Part shown: one piece after another, positions 9,269 through 18,384 of the stretch
How positions within the stretch are numbered: the stretch's first letter is position 1
Layout of the letters: every line of letters begins with the position of its first letter
Assembly: GCA_903939115.1 (NCBI GenBank)
Contig: CAJAFV010000068.1
Location: 37,179-101,178, forward strand
Reading direction: 5' to 3'
DNA: 64,000 nucleotides
From: an uncultured Geobacteraceae bacterium
Lineage (GTDB): Bacteria; Desulfobacterota; Desulfuromonadia; Geobacterales; Pseudopelobacteraceae
Program-made: the position numbers and the translations under genes
Notes under the pieces: model-generated
What the model saw: only the letters and a program-made list of their open reading frames with translations
Databases searched by the model: none
Told to the model about the DNA's origin: nothing

Positions 9269-10390
9269 TCAATGAAGCGGCAGGTTTATCGTTACCGTCG
9301 TACCTGAATCGGTCTCACTGGCGATACTGATACTCCCGCCATGCTGCCTGATGAATTCGCGCGCATAGAACAGCCCCAGCCCGAAACCTCGGATCTGACC
9401 GGTGCGATCCGGATCGACCTGATAAAATTTTTCAAACACTTTGGGTATTTCGCTCTCGGGGATCCCGATTCCGGAATCTGAAACAACAATGAAGACAGAA
9501 CCAGCGTGACTTCCAAGCTTGAGAGAGATGTGGCCCCTCCCGCCGGAGAACTTGAAAGCATTATCTATCACTTGATGCAGCGCGAAGCAGATTTTAGGCG
9601 CGTCGAGCATCACGGGGGGAAGAGCTTCCGGGGCGGTTTCAAGCTCAACATCGAAATTGCCATGTTCCTCGCGACACTCAATCAGCACATCAGCAACAAT
9701 TTCATTCAGATCAGTAGGACACTTGCTGACACCGGTACTGTCAACCATGACCTGGCTGAATGCAAGCAGATCGGCAACCAACTGACCGAGATAGCCCGCC
9801 TCTTCGATTGCCATGTCAATACTCTGCTGGAAAATCGGGTCTGCCGGATCAAACAACCCGGTCTTCAAATTCTGCAGCAGGAGAGAAATACCGGTGATAG
9901 GAGTGCGCAGTTTATGCGAGACAAGCGATAGAAATACGTTTTTCAACTCGTCAGAGCGCTTGATATCAACCAGTTCTTCTTTAAGTTTTTTTCTTTCCAA
10001 GGCTTTTTCAATAGATGTTTTCAGTTGCAGAAGATTAAGCGGTTTGTTGATAAAATCATCAGCATCTTCTTTCAGGGCATTCAGTATGGTTTCTTTATCC
10101 GAAAATCCGGTCATGATAATCACGACCGCAGTCGGGTCTATCTTTTTCACCTGCTTAAGAAGCTCAATTCCTGAATCCCCCGGCATCATTATATCGGAGA
10201 GGATCAGGTCGACCTCCTCCGCTTCGTACAACCGGAGTGCCTCCTCACAGGTGCCGGCCTGTAACACTCTATAATTGTTGAGGACATGTCCACACATTTC
10301 ACGGATAATCGGTTCGTCATCAACGACTAGAATAGTAGCCCGTGGCGCTTGCGTACAATGATTCCTGGTGTGTAACAGTTGTTCTTGCAT
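9269..10390 (-). CDS. Response regulator fused to histidine kinase (REC-HisKA-HATPase)
   Basis: From the ATG at 10390 (AGGGA upstream) the product is about 373 residues. The receiver has ILVVDDEP, acceptor Asp in DLILSDIMMPGDSG and a KPLN loop. The kinase has LSLVSHKLRTPITGISLLLQ with the acceptor His, then an ATPase domain with VIDNAFKFSG, SDSGIGIPESEIP and GFGLGLFYAREF. No membrane segment is present. Such receiver-kinase proteins link an upstream kinase to another partner. A longer reading to 10528 would overlap alaS and is not favoured. It lies 28 bases downstream of alaS. Confidence 0.85.
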   Translation of the reverse strand: MQEQLLHTRNHCTQAPRATILVVDDEPIIREMCGHVLNNYRVLQAGTCEEALRLYEAEEVDLILSDIMMPGDSGIELLKQVKKIDPTAVVIIMTGFSDKETILNALKEDADDFINKPLNLLQLKTSIEKALERKKLKEELVDIKRSDELKNVFLSLVSHKLRTPITGISLLLQNLKTGLFDPADPIFQQSIDMAIEEAGYLGQLVADLLAFSQVMVDSTGVSKCPTDLNEIVADVLIECREEHGNFDVELETAPEALPPVMLDAPKICFALHQVIDNAFKFSGGRGHISLKLGSHAGSVFIVVSDSGIGIPESEIPKVFEKFYQVDPDRTGQIRGFGLGLFYAREFIRQHGGSISIASETDSGTTVTINLPLH

Positions 10391-10418
10391 GATAATTCCC
10401 TGGGAAGTCTCTTTTTCT

Positions 10419-13055
10419 TTAGCGCCCTGCAAGGAGAGTAGAAACGGCTGCCAAAGCATCCGCAAGTTTATCTGGCTGACTTCCGCCGGCCTGAGCAAGT
10501 TCCGGCTTACCGCCGCCACTGCCGCCAACGAGAGGCGCTATCTGTTTGATGATGTCACCAGCCTTGATTGTATTACTCAGCTCTTTAGTCACGGCAACGA
10601 GGAGATTAGCCTTACCGGCAATATCAGCACCAAGGGCGATCACCCCGGAGCCGATACGATCCTTCAGCGTATCAGACAGATCGCGCAGCGCCTTAATATC
10701 CTCGACCTGAACCTGCACGGCCAGCAGTTTGAATCCGTGCAGCTCAACAGCCTGTGACAACAGATCTCCGGAAGCGGCAACATTCAGCTTTGCGTGCAAT
10801 GTCTCTATTTCCCTCTGCAGTTCCCTCTGACGAGCCAGCAGCTTTTCAACTCTATCCCGTGAATTACCCGCTTCAGATTTGAGCAGTGCAGCAATCTCCC
10901 TCTGTTCGTCCTCCATCTGCCGGACAAAGTCAAGAGCCCCGAAACCGGTCAGCGCCTCAATACGTCGCACTCCGGCAGCAATACCCGCTTCAGAGGCTAT
11001 TTTGAACAGCCCTATATCACCGGCGGCCCGCACGTGAGTCCCACCGCACAGTTCCATGCTGACCTCTCCGACCTTCACGACACGGACTGAATCGCCATAT
11101 TTTTCATCGAAGAGCGCGGTAGCGCCGGCATCTATCGCTTCAGCGACGTTCATCTCACGGGTAACGACCTGGTCATTCGCCATTACAAACCGGTTGACAA
11201 TTGTCTCAACCTCGCGAAGTTCAGCATCAGTCACCGCAGAAAAATGGGTAAAGTCAAAACGGAGTCTCCCCTGTGAAACCAGCGATCCAGCCTGTTTAAC
11301 ATGCTCGCCCAACACCATACGCAGTGCACTCTGCAGCAGATGCGTTGCGGTATGGTTACGGCATGTGGCATCACGTTCCGCCCGTGCCACCTTCAGGTCT
11401 GCTGCTTCTCCGACCGTCAGGATCCCTTCTGTGACAACAGCATGATGAACAACCATGTCGATAAAGGGGCGACTGGCAGCAACAATGTCAAGATGGGCAT
11501 TACCGGTTGAAATCGTGCCGCAATCACCTTTCTGGCCACCAGAGTCACCGTAAAAGGGGGTTTTTTCCGTAATGACCGCCACTGAATCTCCGGCATTCGC
11601 AGTGTCGACGGGAACTCCGTCCCGGATAATGGCGAGCACCGGTGCGTAGGTCGACATTTCGTCATAGCCGACAAACCGTCCGCGCACTCCACTGTTGTGC
11701 AGCTCCTTGTATACCTGGGCGATTCCCTCCTCACCGGAACCTTTCCAGTGTTCACGGGCCTGTGCTCTCTGGCGCTCCATGCAGTTTTCAAAGCCGGCTT
11801 CGTCGATGGTAAACCCTTCACTCTCGACGATATCAGCGGTCAGGTCAGTCGGGAAACCGTAGGTATCGTACAGTTTGAACAGCACATCTCCGGGGATAAT
11901 TGTTGTACCGGCACCACGAAGAACGGCGACCTCGTCGTTGAGAATTGCCAGTCCCCGATCCAGTGTCTCAATGAATCGCTGTTCTTCAGCCAAGACGACC
12001 TTCTTGATATACTCTTCGCGCTCCTGCAGTTCCGGATATGCATCCCCCATGACTTCGCGCACCGCATCAACCATATTAAACAGCATCGGCTCCGCACAGC
12101 CGAGCATCTTGGCATGACGGGCCGCCCGGCGCATGATGCGCCGTAATACATACCCGCGCCCTTCGTTGGAAGGAAGTGCACCGTCACAGATCAGGAACGT
12201 TACTGCCCGGGCGTGATCGGCAATAACCCGCATCGAGACATTGTCCTTATCATCGGCGCCATACTGCTTGCCGGTCAGCCGCTCGATATGGCGGATAATC
12301 CCCTGAAGGATATCAATATCGTAGTTTGATTTCACCCCCTGCATGACGGCCGAAACCCGCTCCAATCCCATACCGGTATCGACCGAAGGCTTCGGCAGCG
12401 GTGTCATGACGCCGTCACTTGACCGGTTGAACTGCATAAAGACGTTGTTCCAGATTTCCATGTACCGGTCACATTCACAGCCGACATTGCACTCCGGACG
12501 ATCACATCCGATTTCGGCACCCTGATCGTAGAATATTTCACTGCAGGGACCACACGGACCGGTATCACCCATCGACCAGAAGTTATCCTTTTCGCCAAAA
12601 CGGAAAATCCGCTCACGCGGGATCCCTTCCTGAAAATGCCAGATATCGGCCGCTTCGTCATCATCGGTGTACACGGTTACATACAGACGGCTTTTGTCCA
12701 GTTTTAACTCGACAGTCAGAAACTCCCAGGCATAGGCGATCGCTTCTTTTTTGAAATAATCGCCGAAGGAAAAATTCCCCAGCATTTCAAAAAAAGTATG
12801 ATGTCGTGCCGTTCGACCGACGTTTTCAAGGTCATTATGCTTTCCGCCCGCTCGGACACACTTCTGTGAACTTGCCGCCCGGTAATAGCCCCGATCCTCG
12901 AGGCCGAGAAAACAGTCCTTGAACTGGTTCATTCCGGCGTTGGCAAACATAAGGGTCGGATCGTTTTTGGGGAGAATTCCCGAACTTGAAACGACCGTGT
13001 GGCCCCGATCGGCAAAATACTGAAGAAAACGTGCCCGAATTTCTGTACCTGTCAT
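10419..13055 (-). CDS. alaS: Alanyl-tRNA synthetase
   Basis: The 878-residue enzyme charges tRNA-Ala. It shows the class II catalytic region at the N-terminus ([33 protein letters not shown]), the editing domain with HTATHLL and a second metal-binding CGGTH motif, and a C-terminal region with [14 protein letters not shown] typical of the C-Ala domain. Length fits the family. The ATG at 13055 follows AGAGGAATTT. Upstream is a palindromic dispersed repeat and then recX, giving the common order recA-recX-alaS. Confidence 0.98.
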   Translation of the reverse strand: MTGTEIRARFLQYFADRGHTVVSSSGILPKNDPTLMFANAGMNQFKDCFLGLEDRGYYRAASSQKCVRAGGKHNDLENVGRTARHHTFFEMLGNFSFGDYFKKEAIAYAWEFLTVELKLDKSRLYVTVYTDDDEAADIWHFQEGIPRERIFRFGEKDNFWSMGDTGPCGPCSEIFYDQGAEIGCDRPECNVGCECDRYMEIWNNVFMQFNRSSDGVMTPLPKPSVDTGMGLERVSAVMQGVKSNYDIDILQGIIRHIERLTGKQYGADDKDNVSMRVIADHARAVTFLICDGALPSNEGRGYVLRRIMRRAARHAKMLGCAEPMLFNMVDAVREVMGDAYPELQEREEYIKKVVLAEEQRFIETLDRGLAILNDEVAVLRGAGTTIIPGDVLFKLYDTYGFPTDLTADIVESEGFTIDEAGFENCMERQRAQAREHWKGSGEEGIAQVYKELHNSGVRGRFVGYDEMSTYAPVLAIIRDGVPVDTANAGDSVAVITEKTPFYGDSGGQKGDCGTISTGNAHLDIVAASRPFIDMVVHHAVVTEGILTVGEAADLKVARAERDATCRNHTATHLLQSALRMVLGEHVKQAGSLVSQGRLRFDFTHFSAVTDAELREVETIVNRFVMANDQVVTREMNVAEAIDAGATALFDEKYGDSVRVVKVGEVSMELCGGTHVRAAGDIGLFKIASEAGIAAGVRRIEALTGFGALDFVRQMEDEQREIAALLKSEAGNSRDRVEKLLARQRELQREIETLHAKLNVAASGDLLSQAVELHGFKLLAVQVQVEDIKALRDLSDTLKDRIGSGVIALGADIAGKANLLVAVTKELSNTIKAGDIIKQIAPLVGGSGGGKPELAQAGGSQPDKLADALAAVSTLLAGR

Positions 13056-13107
13056 AAATTCCTCTTAATTTTATTCATTTTAGTATTTAAGAAATCGAAG
13101 CTGCAAT

Positions 13108-13212
13108 AGAACACAGATGACGCGGATTGAACGGATTTACGCAGATTACAAATTGGTCCCTCGGTTCATCTGTTAAAATCCGCTTAAATCAGATTTTATC
13201 CGCGTTTAATTG
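13108..13212. repeat. Dispersed intergenic palindromic repeat (ACACAGATGACGCGGATT type)
   Basis: The gap between recX and alaS contains ACACAGATGACGCGGATTG, GGATTTACGCAGATTA and, in inverted form, AAATCCGCTTAAATCAGATT and TTATCCGCGTTTAATT. The two halves are imperfect inverted copies around a short spacer. The motif type is familiar as multicopy non-coding sequence in many bacterial genomes. No coding potential is evident. It could form a hairpin at the 3' end of the recX transcript. Confidence 0.65.
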
Positions 13213-13253
13213 CCTTTGATTTTTTATTTTGAGGCTCAGGCTAGTCATCATGT

Positions 13254-13736
13254 TTACTCATCAGCCCGTAATGCCCGCAGTATCGCGGAGAGTCCGAAGC
13301 CACGCCGTTGCAAAAAACCGACCATCCGTCGCTTATCGCGATCACTCGCCGCTGAATAGGAAAATCCGGGGGAGCGTCGCTCCGCCGCCGACCTGACCTC
13401 GGAAAGCTCGTCACTCTCCGACAGAAGAGGTGCAAGGGTTTCATTCACGACGTCAGCGGTGAACCCTCTGCGGCGCATCTCCAAGCGGAGACGCACTCCG
13501 TAATAACGGCCGGAGGAAAGTGCCGATTCTGCAAAGCGGGCGGCAAACCGGTGGTCATCCAACCACCCTTCACGCTGCAGGCGGAGAATCGTATCCTCAA
13601 TATCCTGCCCGGCAACCTGACGCATCGCGAGCTTTTGCCGGATTCTGGCAACCGTGTAATCCTGACCGGTCAGCAACCGTACGGCGTACGGGTAGATCTT
13701 GTCAGACGGCAGCGGTTCAGTACTTTTCAATATCAA
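13254..13736 (-). CDS. recX: Regulatory protein RecX
   Basis: The protein has the RecX three-helix repeats: AVRLLTGQDYTVARIRQKLA, LQREGWLDDHRFAARFAES, SSGRYYGVRLRLEMRRRGF and a C-terminal RRMVGFLQRRGFGLSAILRAL. RecX binds the RecA filament and limits its activity. The start is uncertain: the only ATG (13838) lies deep inside the PilT gene, giving 194 residues, while the usual length of about 160 fits TTG codons at 13736 or 13730. I give 13736. Either way it overlaps the end of the PilT gene. It sits in the unit recA-pilT-recX. Confidence 0.85.
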   Translation of the reverse strand: MILKSTEPLPSDKIYPYAVRLLTGQDYTVARIRQKLAMRQVAGQDIEDTILRLQREGWLDDHRFAARFAESALSSGRYYGVRLRLEMRRRGFTADVVNETLAPLLSESDELSEVRSAAERRSPGFSYSAASDRDKRRMVGFLQRRGFGLSAILRALRADE

Positions 13737-14874
13737 GTTTTGGCAACTCGGCAGCAGGGTCTTCGATCTTATCTTCAAAGTCATCCCAGGATGCGTCAGA
13801 GGTTGATGAAATGCCGGATATTTTGAGGGCAAAATCATCCGGATTGGAGCATTGCCGCAACGCCTCTTCGTAGGTAATCAGTTTGTTTGAATAGAGCTTC
13901 ATCAGCGACTGATCAAAACTCTGCATACCATATGTTACGTACCCCTGTGAAATGGCATCGTTAAGCTGCTTGGTTTTGTCCTTATCATCGATGCATTCCC
14001 TGACGCGCGCTGAAGCCAGCATAACCTCCACTGCCGGCACTCGTCCCTTGCCGTCTGATTTCGGCACCAGTCGTTGTGAAATGACCGCCTTGATAATGCT
14101 GGCAAGCTGTATCCTCACCTGGCGCTGATGATAGGGAGGAAAGACCCCTATAATGCGGTTAATGGTTTCGGCCGCGTCAGTTGTGTGGAGCGTAGACATA
14201 ACAAGATGCCCGGTCTCGGCAGCCGTCATAGCCGTTTCTATGGTTTCATAATCGCGCATTTCTCCAACCAGGATGACATCCGGGTCCTGACGGAGAGCAC
14301 CCTTAAGAGCCGCCGAGAAGGTAGGGGTATCAGTACCGACCTCACGCTGGCTGATGATGCTCTTGTTATCACGATGCAGAAACTCAACCGGGTCTTCGAT
14401 AGTGATGATGTTACAGGTACGGGATTGATTGATCGAGTCAATCATGGCGGCCAGAGTACTGGACTTGCCCGACCCGGTTGTTCCGGTCACCAGAATCAGG
14501 CCGCGCTCTTCCTTGCAGACTTTCTGAATAACCGGAGGGAGATTAAGTCCCTCCAGTGTCGGGATAATAAAAGCGATTGAACGAAAAACCATCGCCACAG
14601 TGCCACGCTGACGGTAGACACTGGCTCTGAAACGCCCCAGACCCGGAACGGCATACGCCAGATCGACCTCGAAATTTTCCTCAAACATACGCCGCTGACG
14701 ATCATTCATCATCTTGTGGGCAGTATCTGAGACAAAATCAGGCGACAACCGCGGGGCGTTGGGAATCGGGTGCAGTCGGCCATCGATCCTTACGATGGGA
14801 GGCAGACCGGTTTTGATATGAATATCAGACCCCTTGGCCTTAAACGCGATGGTAAGTATTTCGTTCAAATCCAT
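13717..14874 (-). CDS. PilT/PilU-type pilus retraction ATPase
   Basis: The 385-residue secretion ATPase has Walker A GTTGSGKSSTLA, the Asp box IITIEDPVEFLH, Walker B QDPDVILVGEMRD and the His box TGHLVMSTLHTTDA, all in normal PilT order. It would power type IV pilus retraction at the inner face of the membrane. The C-terminal extension with acidic stretches (SWDDFEDKIEDPAAELPKL) is more PilU-like than classical PilT. It lies between recA and recX, away from other pilus genes, so it may be a second PilT-like copy. The stop overlaps recX. Confidence 0.93.
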   Translation of the reverse strand: MDLNEILTIAFKAKGSDIHIKTGLPPIVRIDGRLHPIPNAPRLSPDFVSDTAHKMMNDRQRRMFEENFEVDLAYAVPGLGRFRASVYRQRGTVAMVFRSIAFIIPTLEGLNLPPVIQKVCKEERGLILVTGTTGSGKSSTLAAMIDSINQSRTCNIITIEDPVEFLHRDNKSIISQREVGTDTPTFSAALKGALRQDPDVILVGEMRDYETIETAMTAAETGHLVMSTLHTTDAAETINRIIGVFPPYHQRQVRIQLASIIKAVISQRLVPKSDGKGRVPAVEVMLASARVRECIDDKDKTKQLNDAISQGYVTYGMQSFDQSLMKLYSNKLITYEEALRQCSNPDDFALKISGISSTSDASWDDFEDKIEDPAAELPKLDIEKY

Positions 14875-14889
14875 AGCGTATCTCCGCTG

Positions 14890-15927
14890 CTAGGCAGCCT
14901 TGACCGTTTTTTCAGCGACAGGCGCCGGCTTAAGGAGGTCCATCAGCTTGGCTTCGATCTCAGCCAGCGTATCCGGATGCTCAGTCAGCCAGGTACGGGA
15001 ATTTTCTCTACCTTGTCCGATTCGCTCTTTACCGTAGGAGTACCAGGCACCGCTCTTTTCAACGATGTTTTTATCAACCGCCAGGTCAAGAACATCACCG
15101 GTGCGCGAAATCCCTTCACCGTAAAGGATATCAAACTCAACCTCTTTGAACGGGGGAGCAACTTTGTTTTTGACCACCTTTACGCGGGTGCGGGAGCCAA
15201 TAATCTGATCACCCTGCTTCAGGGTGGCGATCTTACGGATGTCCATACGTACCGAAGCGTAGAATTTAAGCGCGTTACCTCCGGTGGTCGTCTCCGGATT
15301 GCCGAACATGACGCCGATCTTCATGCGGATCTGATTGATGAAAATGACACAGCAGTTCGATTTGCTGATAATGCCGGTCAATTTGCGCAGCGCCTGAGAC
15401 ATCAAACGGGCCTGCAGACCCATATGGGAATCCCCCATATCGCCCTCTATCTCTGCCTTGGGCACCAAGGCAGCAACCGAGTCGACCACCAGGATGTCAA
15501 TCGCACCGCTTCTGACCAGGGTTTCGGTGATTTCCAGCGCCTGTTCACCGGTGTCCGGCTGAGAGACCAGCAAGTCATCGGTTTTAACTCCCAACTTACG
15601 GGCATAGCCGATATCGAGCGCATGCTCGGCATCAATAAACGCAGCGATCCCTCCTGTTTTCTGCGCTTCTGCAACAATATGCAGCGCCAGCGTTGTTTTA
15701 CCGGACGACTCGGGACCATATATTTCAATTACCCGGCCACGCGGCACACCACCGACACCCAGAGCCATGTCGAGAGAGATGGATCCGGTGGAAATAGCTT
15801 CAACCCCCGGAAGTGCCTCATCGTTACCGAGCCGCATGATAGACCCTTTGCCAAACTGTTTTTCGATCTGACTAAGAGCCAGCTCAATCGCCTTGTTTTT
15901 CTCCAGAGTGTTGTTTTTTTCAGCCAT
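14890..15927 (-). CDS. recA: Recombinase RecA
   Basis: The 345-residue protein is the strand-exchange ATPase and SOS coprotease. It has Walker [14 protein letters not shown], the Walker B region [20 protein letters not shown], the RecA signature [14 protein letters not shown] and loop L2 residues [14 protein letters not shown]. The start is preceded by AGGAG. No convincing LexA operator was recognised in the upstream 130 bases. PilT-type ATPase and recX genes follow on the same strand. Confidence 0.98.
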   Translation of the reverse strand: MAEKNNTLEKNKAIELALSQIEKQFGKGSIMRLGNDEALPGVEAISTGSISLDMALGVGGVPRGRVIEIYGPESSGKTTLALHIVAEAQKTGGIAAFIDAEHALDIGYARKLGVKTDDLLVSQPDTGEQALEITETLVRSGAIDILVVDSVAALVPKAEIEGDMGDSHMGLQARLMSQALRKLTGIISKSNCCVIFINQIRMKIGVMFGNPETTTGGNALKFYASVRMDIRKIATLKQGDQIIGSRTRVKVVKNKVAPPFKEVEFDILYGEGISRTGDVLDLAVDKNIVEKSGAWYSYGKERIGQGRENSRTWLTEHPDTLAEIEAKLMDLLKPAPVAEKTVKAA

Positions 15928-16057
15928 TAGGGGTATCTCCTGAAGGATAGGATAGGTATATTAAAGGATAGAAAAATAGCATATCAGGCCGCTGTATCGC
16001 AAGGTTTTATCTGACGCTGATTTGTGCGAGAAAGGTCTGCCGTTTTTCCAATACTGC

Positions 16058-16861
16058 TCACTTTTGACAGCTGCGGCAAAAAACGGTACTCCGGTTTCCG
16101 AGACGAATCTCGTCAAGCTGTTTCCCGCAACCGGAACACGCCTCTCCGCCCCGCCCGTACACCTTAAGATCCAGCGGGTGATAGGTAACTGTCTCCTCGG
16201 CGATCCGGCAGGTACTTCCGTCACCGATTGACTCCTCCAGGACGTCGCGAATCACCGTTGCCAGCACTGAACATTCCGACACTGTCAGCGTCCCGGAGGC
16301 ACGGTCGGGACGAATGCCGGCACGGAACAACGCCTCGTTAGCGTAGATATTCCCCACACCTGCAACCACGGCACTATTCATGATCAACTGCTTGATCGCA
16401 ACTTTTCGCCCTCTGGCTGCGTCAAACAGGTATCCGCTATTAAACGCTTCCGTAAGCGGTTCCGGGCCGATCCCCGCCAATAGTGGCTGCTGCTGCGGAT
16501 CACCGGCAAACCAGGAAACGATGCCGAATTTGCGCGGATCGTGAAAACGGAGCAGATGGCCGTCATCAAAGATAAAATCGATGTGATCATGTTTTTCCGG
16601 CGGCGTAGGACGGCTGAACAGCCGTAAATAACCGGTCATCCCGAGATGTATCAGCAACCAGCCGCTGCCGCAATCAAACAGCAGATACTTGCCGCGACGG
16701 ATAATGGCCCGCAGAGTCAACCCCGGCAGTATCTCCGCAAGCGCCACAGGCACCGGAAGCCGGAGCTTTGCTACACGCAGCACTATCTGGGTAAAGCGCT
16801 TCCCCGCCAATTCCCGCTCAAGTCGACGACGGGTTACTTCAACCTCCGGAAGTTCCGGCAT
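16058..16861 (-). CDS. mutM: Formamidopyrimidine-DNA glycosylase (Fpg)
   Basis: The 267-residue base-excision repair enzyme removes 8-oxoguanine and related lesions. The catalytic N-terminus MPELPEVEVTRR is intact after start removal, with Pro and Glu in place. The helix-two-turn-helix region includes QLIMNSAVVAGVGNIYANEAL, and the C-terminal zinc finger has four cysteines (CSGCGKQLDEIRLG, VFCRSCQK). AGGAG lies just upstream of the ATG. It ends about 130 bases before recA on the same strand. Confidence 0.97.
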   Translation of the reverse strand: MPELPEVEVTRRRLERELAGKRFTQIVLRVAKLRLPVPVALAEILPGLTLRAIIRRGKYLLFDCGSGWLLIHLGMTGYLRLFSRPTPPEKHDHIDFIFDDGHLLRFHDPRKFGIVSWFAGDPQQQPLLAGIGPEPLTEAFNSGYLFDAARGRKVAIKQLIMNSAVVAGVGNIYANEALFRAGIRPDRASGTLTVSECSVLATVIRDVLEESIGDGSTCRIAEETVTYHPLDLKVYGRGGEACSGCGKQLDEIRLGNRSTVFCRSCQK

Positions 16862-17054
16862 GTTTTCTCCTTAATTCAAATAGTGGCACTGAACTATAAT
16901 CAGGATAAATCAAGCGGCGTCAACAGAAAATGGCATAATTGACAACTTTCCACTTGTCTTGCTATACCTACCCTTGACCGGGAGGCTGAGGTCCGAACAC
17001 TGCATAGTGTATTTGATGGCCTTGTGACAGGCTAATCCCAACATGAGGTATGTA

Positions 17055-18200
17055 ATGAAACAGACAAAAGGGACTGTAGTAACACTTCTCCTATTGATAT
17101 GCATAACAGCCTGCAGCAAGGGTGACGCTAAAAAAAGCACCGGGCAGGCCGCCAAGCCACCGGTTGCCGTAGAAGCCGTCGCTGCAGCCGCTTCCGAACT
17201 AATCGACGGGATTCAGGTTACCGGCAGCCTGGAACCAAAGTTTTCAGTGGATATCAAGACCCAGATCCCCGGCCTGATACAGCAGGTGTATGTTACCGAG
17301 TGGATACGGGTCAGGAAAGGGCAGGCGCTGGCGCGGATCGATGTCGCCGAAACGGCGGCTCTGGTCAAGCGGGCCGAGGCGGCAGTGGAATCGGCCAAAG
17401 CCGGTCTGGCCCAGGCCGGTGTCGCAGTTACCCGTGCCGAGCGGGAGCGAGAACGTATGCTCAAGCTCAAAGAATCCGGGCTGGCCACGCAGCAGGCCGT
17501 AGATGATTCCCGCTCCGAGGCCGAAGCGGCCAGGACGAAGGTTGACGCGGCCCGCGCCCAGTTAGGTGTGGCCGAAGGAGAACTGCACCAGACAAAGGCC
17601 AGGCAGGACAAGTCGCTTGTGGCATCCCCTCTGGACGGTGTCGTTGCCCTGCGCGACGTCAACGTGGGAGACCTGGCAAGTGACGCCGCCGCCGGCAAGC
17701 CGATCTTTCGTATCGTGGACAACCGCCTGCTCAACCTTACCGTAACAGTTTCATCGGCAGACTCCGCACGGATCAAGACCGGACAACCGGTGGAGTTCTC
17801 CGTGGATGCGCTGCCGGGACGGACCTTTACCGGCACGGTTATGTTCATCAATCCGGAATTGAGCAGTGCCGACCGTTCACTGAAGGTTATTGCCGAAGTT
17901 AAGAACGTGCCCGAACTCCTGAAGGGTGGGCTGTTCGCCAAAGGACGCATCATCACCGGCAGGCGTAGCGGTGTGTTGCAGATACCGCGGAGCAGTGTCG
18001 ACCGCTTCGATCCGGCAGCACGTACGGGTGTCGTATATGTTTTGCAAAACGGCATCGCCCATACGCGCACTGTCTCCACCGGCAGCGTAACCGGTGAGCA
18101 GGTGGAAGTGGTAACAGGCTTGAAAATCGGAGAGCAATACGTCGTACGCGGCGGGTTCAACCTCAAGGATGGGGACACCATACTGATTCAAAAACATTAA
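17055..18200 (+). CDS. RND efflux periplasmic adaptor lipoprotein (membrane fusion protein)
   Basis: The product of about 381 residues begins with a lipoprotein signal (VVTLLLLICITACSKG; Cys of the lipobox ITAC). The hairpin core is seen: barrel-sandwich halves (DIKTQIPGLIQQVYVTEWIR and LVASPLDGVVALRDVNVGD) flank a long Ala/Glu-rich coiled coil. HlyD/AcrA family adaptors link the inner-membrane pump to the outer-membrane channel. I chose the ATG at 17055 because AGG precedes it; an ATG at 17043 is also possible. The stop codon lies in an inverted repeat arm. The next genes encode the pump and channel. Confidence 0.93.
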   Translation: MKQTKGTVVTLLLLICITACSKGDAKKSTGQAAKPPVAVEAVAAAASELIDGIQVTGSLEPKFSVDIKTQIPGLIQQVYVTEWIRVRKGQALARIDVAETAALVKRAEAAVESAKAGLAQAGVAVTRAERERERMLKLKESGLATQQAVDDSRSEAEAARTKVDAARAQLGVAEGELHQTKARQDKSLVASPLDGVVALRDVNVGDLASDAAAGKPIFRIVDNRLLNLTVTVSSADSARIKTGQPVEFSVDALPGRTFTGTVMFINPELSSADRSLKVIAEVKNVPELLKGGLFAKGRIITGRRSGVLQIPRSSVDRFDPAARTGVVYVLQNGIAHTRTVSTGSVTGEQVEVVTGLKIGEQYVVRGGFNLKDGDTILIQKH

Positions 18201-18322
18201 CGCAAAGACGCCAAGGCGCAAGGGCGCAAAGTTAAAATTGAATTACATTAAATATTAAACCTTAATTTGCTAGATTTTCCTTGTGCCTTTGCAACTTTGC
18301 ATCTATTGCATCTTTGCGTTAA
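18197..18322. repeat. Palindromic intergenic repeat (TTAACGCAAAGA type)
   Basis: The ends are a perfect 12-base inverted pair, TTAACGCAAAGA at 18197-18208 and TCTTTGCGTTAA at 18311-18322. Inside are more CGCAAAG and TTTGC segments. It covers the adaptor stop codon and most of the gap to the RND gene. It resembles dispersed non-coding elements found in many copies in genomes of this group. It splits what would otherwise be a tight operon. Confidence 0.75.
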
Positions 18323-18384
18323 ATGCCTTTTAATCCTTTGACCATAGAAGTTACAAAATAAGATTGATAAAGGAAACATCCTGG

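Noticed and set aside
14770..15930. 386-residue open frame opposite recA and the start of the PilT gene
   Set aside because: It is a mirror of highly conserved genes with strong codon bias; its product looks random.
15928..16057. LexA operator upstream of recA
   Set aside because: No palindrome clearly matching a known LexA box was found by eye.
18197..18322. c-di-GMP riboswitch (CGCAAAG motif)
   Set aside because: The CGCAAAG motifs belong to a palindromic repeat; the two-helix GEMM layout is absent.
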